64,000 nucleotides of DNA from Proteles cristata cristata (taxonomy: Eukaryota; Chordata; Mammalia; Carnivora; Hyaenidae), in NCBI GenBank assembly GCA_017311185.1, contig JAESUZ010001724.1, positions 186,001 through 250,000 of the forward strand. The letters are read 5' to 3'. How positions within the stretch are numbered: position 1 is the stretch's first letter; the number at the start of each line of letters is the position of its first letter. Under the pieces are notes generated by a model. The model had not been told where the DNA came from and did no database searches. It was given only the letters and a program-made list of their open reading frames with translations. A program made the position numbers and the translations under genes. Shown here piece by piece: positions 21,441 to 31,834 of the stretch.

Positions 21441-22089
21441 GTTCCTATTGTTGAAAGATCAAACCATAGACATCAGAGCAGGCACACACATGGGACAGTG
21501 GATACTTGAATCCAAGATGCCAGAAACACAGTTACTAGAGAAACTTAGAGTTTCTGAGCCCCATTGTCTCAGGCACGAACCAGAAGAGACCCGGAGGACT
21601 CTTCAAACACCTAGAAGAAACGAAGCATTGATCTACCCAGGAGCCAAAGGACAAGACTTTGGAAAAGGACCAAATCCCTCACCAGGGGTCACCAACTTGA
21701 CTCAGGAATAGGATCCGCCCCTTTCCGCTCCCCCCAGATTGTCACAGCGGGCCACCCCCTTCATGAAGGGGTCCATGAGCAAAGGAGGTGGGATAATTGA
21801 GCAGGAGATGGAAATCCTTCCAGGCTCCGAGAAGTGTGCTCACCTCAGTTGTGTGGGAGCTGTGGGCTTTGTTCACGGGGATGCTCCGCAGGAGCTAATC
21901 GGGACAATGGGACCACTGTGCATTCTTTCCTTGCCAACTAAGAACACTATGCAAACCTGGGGAGAGGTTTCTAAGGTCTTTCATGGGATTAGGATGATGC
22001 ATGAACTTGGACTCCACTGCTTGGAGTTTAGCTGGATTTCCTCCTTCTGGACCAGAACTGGGGCCGGGTGGAGGGGGGTGTCACTCATT
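21441..22089. other. Unassigned non-coding interval
   Basis: The plus-strand frame at 21739-22305 (188 codons) crosses a MIR and a CA repeat and has no recognisable domain, so I do not call it a gene. Confidence 0.4.
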
Positions 22090-22290
22090 TCCTTCTCCTT
22101 TCTTTCTACCTCTGCAGTCACTGAGCCCCTGGCACTGTGCACACGCACACACACACACATCCCCATACAGAGTTGTGCCATGGCCGTGGTCACACAGCCC
22201 GGGAGCGACAGAGCCAGGGCTCGAACCCACATTTCCCTGACTCCCAAACCCACATCCTTCCCACTTGGTGTGGAAACCATTATTTTCATT
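22090..22290 (-). mobile_element. MIR SINE fragment with short CA repeat
   Basis: 'cactgagcccctggcactgt', a CA tract (22140-22160), 'gtcacacagcccgggagcg' and 'gggctcgaacccacatttcc' form a reverse-strand MIR. Confidence 0.6.
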
Positions 22291-22820
22291 CACAAATCAG
22301 TATAAAGTCATTTCATTCTGTTTTTCAAATAGGCTTTTCTCTGGTCATTCAAAGCTCTCTGAATCCTATTCCTGTCTTCCAGGATATGAGCACTGCCTCT
22401 CCTGTATCAACCGCATGTTTCTAAATATTCTCAAACCCTTCAGCCAGGTGGCCGACAAAGACATCTAGAACATCCACTCCCGGATGAGTCACTTACTATC
22501 TGGTTGAGAATCTCAAATGACTGGTTTATTCACCTCTCCTCACTTCATTACATTTACCCACCACTTGCTGTAGCTGAACTAGAAGGTGTCAGGAGCCCTC
22601 ACCTGCAAAGATCTCTGAGTCCAGCTGGGCAACACAGTGCAGTTAGGACCACATTTGCCTGCAGAGTCAATAAAAATGACAAGGAAAATGTTCACTGTAA
22701 CATCCTCTGCAACAGCAAACCCTCTAAATACCCTATCAGTATACTCCAATTTGGCGACCCGATGGAGTCTGGGACAGTCATTGGTAACACATTTTTGTTG
22801 GCATTTAAAACATGGGAAAG
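22291..22820. other. Unassigned non-coding interval
   Basis: AT-leaning single-copy-looking DNA, no exon recognised. Confidence 0.35.
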
Positions 22821-22822
22821 GG

Positions 22823-23011
22823 GGCGCCTGGGTGGCTCAGTTGGTTGAGGTCCAGCCTTAAATTCTGGCTCAGGTCATAATCTCAGGGTTCATGGGTTTG
22901 CAGCCCACATCAGGCTCTGCACTGATGGCATGGAGCCTGCCTGGGATTCTCTGTCCCCCTCTCTCTCTGCCCCACCCCGTTCTCTCTCTTCTCAAAAATA
23001 AGTCAATAAAG
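22823..23011 (+). mobile_element. CAN-SINE, first of a tandem pair
   Basis: 'gggggcgcctgggtggctca' head, altered box-B region ('gggtttgcagcccacatcag'), 'cctgcctgggattctctgtc', tail 'aataagtcaataaa'. Directly followed by a second SINE in the same orientation. Confidence 0.9.
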
Positions 23012-23012
23012 C

Positions 23013-23220
23013 ATTAAGAGCACCTGAGTGGTTCAGTTGGTTAAGGTTCATGTCGGCTCAGGTCATGATCTCACAGTTTGTGGGTTTGAGCCCCATGTCG
23101 GGCTTTGTGCTGACAGCTCAGAGCCTGGAGTCTGCTTGGGATTCTGTGTCTCCCACTCTCTCTGCCCCTTCCCCCTTCTCTCTCTCAAAAATAAATAAAT
23201 ATTTTTAAAAATTTTTAAAT
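23013..23220 (+). mobile_element. CAN-SINE, second of a tandem pair
   Basis: 'gagcacctgagtggttcagt' head, 'gggtttgagccccatgtcgg', 'agcctggagtctgcttggg' and an A-rich tail with TTTTTAAAAA. It begins within a few bases of the first copy's tail, consistent with insertion into that A-rich tail. Confidence 0.92.
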
Positions 23221-23766
23221 AATAATACAACACGGGGAAAAATACCAAATAGTGTTAAGACACCAGTATTATGTATATAGTATGTTTATGGACAGCCTCC
23301 ATCTTAAGATTTAATGAAGATGAAACAATGGTCAAAGGTCATAAAAGTTATAGGCCAACTATGAAAACAAAATAAAATATACAAAATAAATAAATGCCTT
23401 TACAAACATTAAATACATAAAACCTAACACAACGTAAAAACAGTACGGTCAATGAAACTTTCCTGAGATCTTCAGATGTGTAGATGGGCTGGACTAACTG
23501 GGAATTGATATATCAATTCAATAGAGTGTAGATCAAAGAGATCTTCTTTTTCAGACCAATTTCCCCAAAGCAAGTGTTCTTCCATGTTCCAAAGGACTTT
23601 CATTTGCATTCATTGCATTCGAAGTTAGCATCAACTTTCTTTAAAATTATCAAGAAGGGTCCACGGACCACACTCCTGAGTAGCAAAGTTCTCTATCAGG
23701 TGCAGTCATTGGCCTTAACATTGTAATAATGATGATGTACCAGTTATAATGATAATGAGGTTTTCT
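23221..23766. other. AT-rich unassigned interval
   Basis: No recognisable exon, RNA or repeat. Confidence 0.35.
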
Positions 23767-23775
23767 CTGATCACA

Positions 23776-23996
23776 CCTTTATTTTTTTTAATGTTTTTAA
23801 CTTTATTTACTTATTTTGAGAGAGAGGGAGAGCACAAGCAGGGGAGGGGCAGAGAGAAGGAGAGACAGAATCCCAAGCAGGTTCTGGGCCGTCAGCTCAC
23901 ATCCTGATGTGGGGTTTGAACCCACGAACTTTGAGATCATGACCTGAGCCAAGATCAAGAATCAGACACCTAAGAGACTGTGCCACCCATGCGCCC
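23776..23996 (-). mobile_element. Felid CAN-SINE
   Basis: Reverse copy from T-rich tail to head 'gccacccatgcgcccc'. 9-bp duplication 'ctgatcaca' at 23767-23775 and 23997-24005. Confidence 0.94.
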
Positions 23997-24261
23997 CTGA
24001 TCACATCTCGAAAATTGCAATATCCCCAACTCTTTACCCCTTACACAGGGGGCCGTGCTGTGTACCCTGTTGCCATCTGTCATGTCACCATTTGTCAGTG
24101 CATCCAAGATCCCATTTGCTCTGAGACACACCATTATTTTAGGTACCGCTAAAAATGAAAAAAAAAATGTTGCCAATTAAATGGCATGATGCTTTAATAA
24201 TAGTCCTGAATCTGTTACAGAACTCAGTGACACCAACCTCTCAATGTTTTAAAATTTCTTT

Positions 24262-24382
24262 CCCCTGGGTGGCTCAGTCAGTTAAGCATCTGACTCTTGA
24301 TTTGGACTCAGGTCATGATCCCAGGGTCATGGGATTGAGCCCCATCTCAGGGTCTGCACTGAAAGCATGGAGCCTGCTTAGG

Positions 24383-24416
<34 letters not shown>

Positions 24417-24483
24417 CCTCCCCTGCCTGCATGCTCTAAATAAATAAATAAATAAATAAATAAATTTTAAGATAAAAATTAAT
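24262..24483 (+). mobile_element. CAN-SINE with AAAT-expanded tail
   Basis: Head trimmed to 'cccctgggtggctcagtcag', older body ('attgagccccatctcaggg', 'agcctgcttaggattctc'), long CT run, tail of about 7 AAAT units. 11-bp duplication 'aaaatttcttt' at 24251-24261 and 24484-24494. Confidence 0.93.
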
Positions 24484-24494
24484 AAAATTTCTTT

Positions 24495-25060
24495 TCTCTT
24501 TCCAAGGAGATTTGGTCATTTCTTCTGTCTTTACTAGCGCCAATGGGCACACTGTGGGAGATCCTTTTACACCTAATTTCACTAATCAAATGCAATACAG
24601 TTGTATTTTTTTTAGTACGTTCCTTGTTTAGACTATAAAGCACGTGGGTATTGCTTTATAATAAAAAATAGAATTACGATCATCACTCCAAGCGATGTCT
24701 GTTTACACCACTCACATCAAATACCCTGTTTTTCTCTTCTCATATGCTTTTGATTGTGTAATAGAGACGTTGACCCAACAGAGTATAACGTTACGATATT
24801 CTAAGTGGAGATGAAACTCAACACATGTGGTTCCCACCGTGCACATAGCTCGGCAGAACGGCAATGATGATGCTCACGGATGAAGGTACAATGACAACGA
24901 CATGTGATGACCTCCTCCCTGAGAGCAAGCACAGGACAGTGGGTCCATCGAGTGTAAAATAAAATATATCCCGGTTTCAAAGGTATTAACACGGGGAGGG
25001 GACTGCATCTTAGAAGCTATGAAACAAGGCATTTACTTTACTTGTTCTTCATTCCCCCCT
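24495..25060. other. AT-rich unassigned interval
   Basis: Nothing recognised. Confidence 0.35.
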
Positions 25061-25062
25061 CA

Positions 25063-25205
25063 TGGCCAGAAGGAAATCTCCTCGAGGGCAGGCATCATCC
25101 TCTCTCCTGTTCTCTGCTATGTTTGCAAAGCTTAGAACAGTGCCTGGGACACATCAATCAATCAACCAACCAAACAATCAATATTTGCTGAATGAACGAT
25201 TCAGT
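25063..25205 (+). mobile_element. L2 LINE 3' end
   Basis: 'ctcgagggcaggcatcatcc', 'cttagaacagtgcctgggac' and 'aatatttgctgaatgaacga' form the terminal part of L2, with a CAAT-type tail expansion (25155-25180). Confidence 0.7.
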
Positions 25206-25392
25206 TCTGCCCCAGACGTGGCCCAATATACAGACCATACACGACAGCCAGTACTAAATCCACATTTCACTTCTTGCAAATTGAGCCTTACTTACAATAA
25301 TTTGGCACAGAGATACTTCATTTGAGGTATCACATGTAAAACTGAGCCAAAATAAAACCTTTAACATACCTCTGTAACTTGAAGTATTTTTT

Positions 25393-26205
25393 ATATATTT
25401 TTTAATAGTTTATTGTCAAGTTGGTTTCCATATAACAGCCAGTGCTCATCTCCACAAGTGCCCTCCTCCATGCCCATTACCCCCTTCCCCTCCCCCCACC
25501 CCATCTGCCCTCAGTTTGTTTCTCAGCTTTCAAAAGTCTCTCATGGTTTGCCTCCCTCCCTCTCCCCCACTATTTCCTCCTTTCTTCTCCCCCATGGTCT
25601 TCCACCAAGTTCCTCCTAATCCTCCTATACGTGCAGACATATGGTAGCTGTCCTTCTCTGCCTGACTTATTTTGCTGAGCATAACACCCTCAAGTTCCAT
25701 CCACATTGCTACACGGTGAGATTTCATTCTTTCTCATTGTCATGTAGTGTTCCATCGTATAGATGAACTATTGGGACCTCATCAAGATTAAAAGCTTCTG
25801 CACGGCAAAGGAAACAATCCATAAAACTAACAGGCAACCAACGGAATGGGAAAAGATAGTTGCAAATGACATATCAGATAAAGGGTTAGTATCCAAAATC
25901 AGTAAGGAACTCACCAAACTCCACATCTGAAAAACAAACAACCCAGTGAAGAAATGGGCAGAAGACATGAACAGACACTTCTCCAAAGAGGACATGCAGA
26001 TGGCCAACAGACACATGAAATGATGCTCAGCGTCCCTCCTCATCAAGGAGATACAGATCAAAACCACACTGAGACTCCACCTCACGCCGGTCAGCGTGGC
26101 TAACATGAACAAATCAGGAGACTCTGGATGCTGGCGAGGATGTGGAGACACGGGCGCCCTCCTGCACTGTTGGTGGGAATGTAAACGGGTGCAGCCCCTC
26201 TGGAA
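25393..26205 (-). mobile_element. Twin-primed, 5'-inverted young L1 insertion
   Basis: 25393 to about 25766 is L1 3' UTR on the minus strand ('tttattgtcaagttggtttc' at the tail end, 'tgacttattttgctgagcat'). From about 25767 the strand flips: 25775-26205 is L1 ORF2 C-terminal sequence on the plus strand ('gacctcatcaagattaaaag', 'ggcaaccaacggaatgggaa', 'cacatgaaatgatgctcagc', 'gcactgttggtgggaatgt'). The whole is bracketed by a perfect 17-bp duplication, 'aacttgaagtatttttt' (25376-25392 and 26206-26222). Frames are interrupted; it is not functional. Confidence 0.93.
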
Positions 26206-26234
26206 AACTTGAAGTATTTTTTTAAAGGACTCAT

Positions 26235-26350
26235 TTGGACCCAAATCACAATCATCCACCAACATTTGTTGAACACAGTGGCCCTTGTATTCAGGACACT
26301 ATGCTGGGTTCTCAGGGTGCAAAGAAGCACAAGGCAAGTGGGAGAGTTAG
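26235..26350 (+). mobile_element. L2 LINE fragment
   Basis: 'aacatttgttgaacacagtg', 'ggacactatgctgggttctc' and 'agggtgcaaagaagcacaag' match the L2 3' region. Confidence 0.55.
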
Positions 26351-26567
26351 GGAGTGTGCAAACACAGGGATGCACACTTGCCCTGTTTGTTAAGCACCGA
26401 CCCAGGTCAGGACCAAACACACCAGCTGTCCTTGCTTGTGTCCTTAGCCCCACACCCTAGATGAAGGATCCTGCCAGCGCCGGGGGTCAACTGCTGGAGG
26501 GGGGTGGGTAGGGGTGATGTCCGGTACGGATCAGAGACCTGGCTGGAATTTCTAGACCCTTCCTCTT

Positions 26568-26801
26568 CTTTTTTTTTTTAAAAAGTACTTTTATTTATTT
26601 CTAGGAGAGAGAGAGAGAGAGAGAGAGACAGCGTGAGCAGGGGAGGGTCAGAGAGAGAGGGAGTCACAGACTCTGGAACAGGCTCCAGGCTCTGAGCTGG
26701 CAGTCAACACAGAGCCCGACATGGGGCTCGAACCCACGAACCGCGAGATCATGACCTAAGCGAAAGTCGGATGCTTAACCGACTAAGCCCCCAAGCGCCC
26801 C
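26568..26801 (-). mobile_element. Felid CAN-SINE, young 'cttag' subtype (left arm of an inverted pair)
   Basis: T run, 'tttatttatttctaggagag', 'gagctggcagtcaacacaga', 'gacctaagcgaaagtcggat', head 'ccccaagcgcccc'. It faces the plus-strand copy at 26830 with only 28 bp between the heads. Confidence 0.94.
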
Positions 26802-26829
26802 TGATTTATGTTTTTAAAGGGGTTGCTCA

Positions 26830-26970
26830 GGGGCGCCTGGGTGGCTTAGTCGGTTAGGCGTCCGACTTTCGCTTAGGTCATAATCTCGCGGTTCGTGGGC
26901 TCGAGCCCCCGGCTCTGTGCTGACTGCCAGCTCAGAGCCTGGAGCCTGTTTCAGAGTCTGTGACTCCCTG

Positions 26971-27001
<31 letters not shown>

Positions 27002-27046
27002 CTAGAAATAAATAAAACATTAAAAAAAAAATTAAAAAAAAAAAAA
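26830..27046 (+). mobile_element. Felid CAN-SINE, young 'cttag' subtype (right arm of an inverted pair)
   Basis: 'ggggcgcctgggtggcttag' head, 'gactttcgcttaggtcataa', 'gctgactgccagctcag', long CT repeat, tail 'cctagaaataaataaaac'. About 7 bp of the 'ccccgcgtcggg' region is deleted ('gagcccccggctctg'). Confidence 0.94.
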
Positions 27047-27305
27047 CCAAGGTCAAGTCTCTGCTTCCCAAATACAGTCACAGCCCCTTCCATTTCTATT
27101 CCACCTCTTCCCTAACCCATTTGCAGTTTTTAATTACAAAAATCATGCATGCTTGTGAGTTTGTAATTATTTCTAAATAAAAAGTTAAAAAAGTGAGACA
27201 TGTTATCGAATTTAAAAATTTAAATCAAACCAGTAGACAAATAAAAAAATTTTAATTAAAAATTTGCATTAAAAAATTTAATTAAAAAAAGCATTATTAA
27301 AAATA

Positions 27306-27504
27306 AATGCTTATTTATTTTCAAGAGAAAGACAGAGTGTGAGTGGGTGAGAGGCAGGGAGAAGGAGGGAGACACAGCCTGAAGCAGGCTCCAGGCTCTG
27401 AGCTGTCAGCACAGAGCTCAACGTGGGGCTTGAACCCGCGAACCACAAGATCATGACCTGAGCCAAAGTTGGACGCTTAACCAACTGAGCCACCGAGGTA
27501 CCCC
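27306..27504 (-). mobile_element. Felid CAN-SINE
   Basis: Reverse copy: 'tgcttatttattttcaagag', 'gagctgtcagcacagagctc', 'gggcttgaacccgcgaacc', head 'gccaccgaggtacccc'. The preceding 27050-27300 is AT-rich with repeated 'attaaaaa' motifs. Confidence 0.92.
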
Positions 27505-27509
27505 ACATG

Positions 27510-28030
27510 TAGACAAATTTAAAGTGAAAGTTTTCCATCATCTCTCAAAGGCAAACCCTGGTTACAATTTGTTATATACCCTACGAGACTTTTTTCTACA
27601 TTTCTACCCAGTTGTATACACACCAATCTCCTTTTACAGAAGTGGAACACGCTAGAGTAAGCTTTCTCCATTTGTTGAGGACACTGCATCCATATCCATA
27701 CTCATATCTATATCTATACCGTATCTAGCCACATCTACAGCCATAGTCAAAGCAAATTCATTCTTTTTAAAAGTTGAATAATGTTCTCTTGTATGAATGC
27801 ACCCCGAGTTTACTCAAACACATCTTTCTTATGGGTCATTTCCACACGAGACGATAAACACACACACATGTGTTGCCTCCTGTGAGCATTTCTGTATTTC
27901 TGAGCATCTCTTGTGAGAAATTCTAGTAGAATTTTTGTAAATTCGGTAAGGCGAAATGATGTGTGCATTTTAGGTTGAGGATACTGATATACTGCCTTCC
28001 TGAAAACCTGCACCGACATACCTCCATTCT
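27510..28030. mobile_element. Ancient LINE-derived sequence (probable)
   Basis: 'gttgaataatgttctcttgt', 'cttatgggtcatttccacac' and 'ctgatatactgccttcctga' resemble the 3' region of an old L1 in the order I remember. A TATC/ATCTA-rich stretch lies at 27685-27730. Assignment is tentative. Confidence 0.4.
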
Positions 28031-28039
28031 TTCTGACGC

Positions 28040-28520
28040 ATTCAAATATTAACTGAGCACCTTCTATGCACTAGTCTCTTTTCTAGGTGCCAGGAATAGA
28101 GCCGTGAACAAGACAAAATCCCTGCCCTCTTAGAGCTTACAGTCTCAAGGAATATGTTAGATAATCAACAGATACGAAAGCTACGATGTATCACCTGACA
28201 ACAAGAGATACAGGAAAACTCAAGGGAAAGGGATGGAACAGAGCAATATGAGTGGGGACCCATTTTACTATTTATTATTATTATTTATTGTTATTGTTAT
28301 TATTATTATTATTTTAATATATTTTAGTGTCAAATTGGCTTACGTACAATACCCAGCGCTCATCCCAACAAGTGCCCTCCTCAAGCCCATCACCCATTTT
28401 TGAGCAGGGACCATTTTAGGTAAAGTAGTCAAGAAACTTCTCTGAGAGGTGGAGGAAGTGAGGTGATAGATATGAGGGGGAGAACATTCCAGACAGAGGG
28501 AATGGCACTCCTGCCAAAAA
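28040..28520 (+). mobile_element. L2 LINE, split by a small L1 insertion
   Basis: 'aactgagcaccttctatgca', 'aggtgccaggaatagagccg' and 'ctgccctcttagagcttaca' are typical L2, and resume at 28420-28520 ('aagaaacttctctgagagg', 'agaacattccagacagaggg') after the L1 fragment. Confidence 0.75.
28268..28406 (-). mobile_element. Severely 5'-truncated L1 insertion with (TTA)n tail
   Basis: Only about 80 bp of L1 3' UTR on the minus strand ('gtgtcaaattggcttacgta', 'aacaagtgccctcctcaagc') plus a TTA-rich tail (28268-28320). Flanked by 'gggacccatttta' (28255-28267) and 'gggaccatttta' (28407-28418), a near-perfect target duplication in L2 sequence. Confidence 0.85.
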
Positions 28521-28689
28521 TATAAGGCTCCCTGCTTACCCAAACCCTCACTAAATGGCTATTACCATTCTCTCTCTCCCGTCTCTCTCCCAATTGTCGG
28601 CAATCTGAGGTAAAATAGGTATCTTTTCCTTGAGATAAAACATATTTTCCCATGTTTTATGATCATTTATAACTCTGGGGATTGCCTGT

Positions 28690-28975
28690 TGTAGGCCGTG
28701 TGCTCATTTTTCCGTAGTGGGGTTTGACTTTTCCTTATAAATTTGTAAGAGGGTTTCATTTTGAGGATATTGAAACTTGTCAGTTAGAGAACAAATATTT
28801 CCCAGATTTACAATTTTCCTTTAACTTGACTCTCGTGTCTTTTCCCACAGAGAAGTTTAAAAGTCAATTGTTTATGATTTGGGATGTTATGGCTTTTAAA
28901 ATGGGCTTTCCCAACCCCAAACTATACGAATACTTTCCAAATTGTTTAGTGCTTACGTGTTTTAATATATTTAAG
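28690..28975 (-). mobile_element. Old L1 fragment
   Basis: 'ttataaatttgtaagagggt', 'gagaacaaatatttcccaga' and 'atggcttttaaaatgggctt' parallel the reverse complement of the L1 ORF2-to-3' region. The plus-strand frame of 97 codons here is a shadow of this relic. Confidence 0.55.
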
Positions 28976-28990
28976 ACTGGGAGGTTTTTG

Positions 28991-29069
28991 CGGGGGGGAC
29001 AGGGGGTAAGGGGATAGATATATGCTATGAGGTGGGGAATCTCGGTCTCCCCCCACCCCCACCCCCCAC
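28991..29069. repeat. G-run tract followed by C-run tract
   Basis: 28991-29013 has G7, G5 and G4 runs; 29048-29069 has C-runs of 5-6. Each can form a quadruplex on its G-rich strand, and the two could pair imperfectly. Confidence 0.7.
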
Positions 29070-29660
29070 TGTCAGCATCCCCTAAACTCCACGAGCCTGC
29101 GTGAGCTCTCACTCCAGTCCCTTCCTCAGCCAGGACCAGGCCGTTTACACTGCCGTTGCCTTGTGGGTTGCTTTTACTGGTTTGGGTTGGGTTGGGTTTG
29201 GTGTTTGATATTTGAAATTACATCTTCCTTCCTTCATTTGTTTTTCAAGATTTCTTAGCCATGTCACATTTTGACTTGTTATTGTCCATAAACTGATCAG
29301 GGTTTTATTTGGAGGAAACAGTCACAGTGTTCTACTGATTCTCGCCATCCGGGAGCTGAGTATGCCTCTCCATTTGCTCCCCTCTTCTGTGTTTTCCCAG
29401 CAAAATGAGGAAGCTCTCTGCACAAGGTCCTTCACTGGCCTGTTGATTTATTCCCAGGCCTTTCAGAGGTCCAGATCCTGATATACATGAGATCTTTTCC
29501 ATTGCAGTTTGCAACCTGGATGCTGTCGGCCCACTGAAAAGCTCCTGATGTAAGTCATGCTGCCCTCCTCTACCCTTCTCAGTTCCCACATTGCTTCTAT
29601 TCACCTGACCCCTTTCTCTCTTGCTAACTCCTTATGATTCTATAACAACCTAGAGTGTGC
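29070..29660. other. Unassigned non-coding interval
   Basis: Contains a TTGGG-like tract ('tttgggttgggttgggtttg', 29181-29200), otherwise nothing recognised. Confidence 0.35.
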
Positions 29661-29875
29661 AAAAGATGTCCAAATACACTCTCATCAATTCTCACAACAG
29701 CCCCACATGGTCAGCGGAGCACAGCTTTGGTTTTTGTCTTCATTGTGCAAATGCAGAAGGCGACAGCTCAGAGAAGGTACATAACCTCCCCGAGGTCACG
29801 GTCCCTGGGGTGCCAGAGTCGGGACTTGAACTCAGGACCATCGGACTCCAAAGCCCTGCCCTGACTCATTAGGGC
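29661..29875 (-). mobile_element. MIR SINE
   Basis: 'ctcatcaattctcacaacag', 'tcattgtgcaaatgcagaag', 'gctcagagaaggtacataac', 'gaggtcacggtccc' and 'cgggacttgaactcagg' make a near-complete reverse MIR. Confidence 0.75.
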
Positions 29876-30435
29876 TTTGTCATTCTGCTGTTCTCCGACA
29901 GTTCCCTGGTCCTCAAGCCGCCCCTCTGTCCCTCAAACATGCCATGTCGACACCTCCTTAGCATCTGAGGGCCCCGAGGGAGAGCCTTTGTCTATTTCAC
30001 CAGAGGCCGCAGTGCCTGGAGTGGTGGCCCAGCCAGGGCCAGCTTCAAGGGCATGTGACCTGTACAGCCACACAGACCCTGCGCTCAGATGTCCCCCACA
30101 CTTGGTTCAACCTGCTGTCCCCTTCTTAAGACTCTCAATCATCTTATCATTGACTTGATGATTTGTAAGCGGAGTCGGATGGGACAATGGAACATGCATG
30201 AGCAGAGGAGATCCACGCAATCCGTGTGCCCCTCCCTCCTCGTGCAGAGGATTCAAAGCGCCCCTTGAACACAGGACTGCGGCAGACTCAGGATGTGCGG
30301 TGGGTCAGCGAGGCCCAAAGTGAGTGCAGCATATGGGTTACGTCTACAACTGCGTCAGCAGTAAGTCCAAGAAGGACACTGTGCTCCAATCAGAACCTGC
30401 TTCGTGGGTGGCTAGAGTTAACACCCTTCTGTATA
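29876..30435. other. Unassigned, with an old dispersed-repeat patch
   Basis: About 30030-30190 ('gggcatgtgacctgtacagc', 'cccacacttggttcaacctg') looks like an old dispersed repeat I cannot name. The rest is not recognised. Confidence 0.3.
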
Positions 30436-30439
30436 CCTG

Positions 30440-30600
30440 AAAGAGGCTAAGAGTTTCCACCAAAAAAGAAAAATAAATAATGATGCAAGGTGACCGATGT
30501 GTTAATTCACGTCATTGTGGTGATCACTTCACAATGTATCCAACCAAATATATACAGTTTCATTTGCCAATTACACCTCAGTGATGCTGGGGAGAAATTT
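30440..30600 (+). mobile_element. Old L1-type 3' end
   Basis: 'gatgtgttaattcacgtcat', 'gatcacttcacaatgtatcc' and 'gccaattacacctcagtgat' form a well-known LINE 3' terminal pattern. Confidence 0.55.
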
Positions 30601-30647
30601 GCTTTGAACCCAGAAAGGATGCGGTGACACTCCAAGAAACCTGAACA

Positions 30648-30863
30648 GGGGCGCCTGGGTGGCTTAGTCAGTTGAGCGTCCGACTTTCGCTTAGGTCATG
30701 ATCTCGCGGTTCGCGGGTTCGGGCCCTGCGTCGGGCTCTGTGCTGACAGCCAGCTCAGAGCCTGGAGCCTGTTTCAGTCTGTGACTCCCTCTCTCTCTGA
30801 CCCTCCCCTGCTCACGCTGTCTCTCTCTCTCTCCTAGAAATAAATTAAAAAAAAAAAAAAAGA
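30648..30863 (+). mobile_element. Felid CAN-SINE, 'cttag' subtype
   Basis: 'ggggcgcctgggtggcttag', 'gactttcgcttaggtcatga', 'gctgacagccagctcag', tail 'cctagaaataaattaaa'. Perfect 14-bp duplication 'aagaaacctgaaca' at 30634-30647 and 30864-30877. Confidence 0.96.
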
Positions 30864-31095
30864 AAGAAACCTGAACAATCTGGGAACCCTGTTGTACCCT
30901 GTATCCGTGTGTCTGAGAACTCTCATGTGAGCCACCTGTTTATGCAGAGCAAGATGTCGTAGACGGAAAGGGAAAGAGAAGGCGACCCGCAGCTCCACCC
31001 TCTTCTGACCTTCCTTACTCATCGGTGACATGGAGGCAGACAGTGGTGGCACAATGTGGCCACGTCAAGAAGCAAAGTAAAAGCAGTTGAGTTTG

Positions 31096-31281
31096 GGGGC
31101 ACCTGGGTGGCTCAGTCGGTTGAGCATCCGACTTCGGCTCAGGTCATGATCCCACCGTTCATGAGTGCAACCCCCGCATCGGGCTCTGTGCTGACGGCTC
31201 AGAGCCTGGAGCCTGCTTTAGATTCTGTGTCTTCTTCTCTCTCTGCCCCTCCCCTGCTCACTCTCTGTCTCTCTCTCTCAT
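31096..31281 (+). mobile_element. CAN-SINE lacking its A-rich tail
   Basis: 'gggggcacctgggtggctca' head, 'gcatcgggctctgtgctgac' and a CT-rich stretch that stops at 'tctctctctcatccttctgc' with no A tail, so the 3' end was lost. Confidence 0.9.
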
Positions 31282-31730
31282 CCTTCTGCATCCTTAACTA
31301 CGGTCCCTGTTATCAGTTGACTCTCTAGCTGGGACGTGCACCAGCTGGTTATTTATGGCTTATCTCTACTGAAAAGACAAATGTAAAGAAAATAGCCTGT
31401 GTCCAGCCTCTTCCCTGGGGGTGTTTCTGACCACATGGGATCAGTAGTGCCTGCTACCTCCGCTCGTCCACCCAGCATGGCGCGGTCACGGGCTCCTGTA
31501 CCTTTCCGTCTTTGCCAGTTCGGGCTTCGGCCTCGCCACTCTCCTCCCCCACAGCTGTGCTGCTTAGTTCCTGGCCTTTCTCGTTAGCTGGACTCCTTCC
31601 ACTACGCCTGGCATTCCAGTTGCCCTTGACCTCGGCAGAAAGCTCTAGGGTCGGTCAGCACGGGCATCTTGCTACCCTCCTATCCGCATCTTCTCGCACA
31701 CCCATGGTGAGGACCACCCATGCGGGCCCT
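31282..31730. other. Unassigned, GC-leaning
   Basis: No exon or repeat recognised. Confidence 0.3.
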
Positions 31731-31734
31731 GACG

Positions 31735-31768
31735 TGTGTGTGCACACACGTGCACACACACGCGCGAG
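31735..31768 (+). repeat. Alternating TG/CA/CG tract
   Basis: 'gtgtgtgtgcacacacgtgc' then 'acacacacgcgcg': a short, self-complementary purine-pyrimidine alternation, Z-DNA or hairpin prone. Confidence 0.8.
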
Positions 31769-31834
31769 ACTTCCTGACGGTCGCTGTTGTCCTCCGCACA
31801 GACTGCTGGCTGCCGGGCCCTCTCCACGTGAATT

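Noticed and set aside
21739..22305. 188-codon plus-strand open frame
   Set aside because: It runs through a MIR relic and a CA repeat, has a Thr-His low-complexity stretch and no domain, and overlapping frames of similar length exist on the other strand.
29181..29203. Interstitial telomere repeat
   Set aside because: The unit reads TTGGG rather than TTAGGG and there are only about four units.
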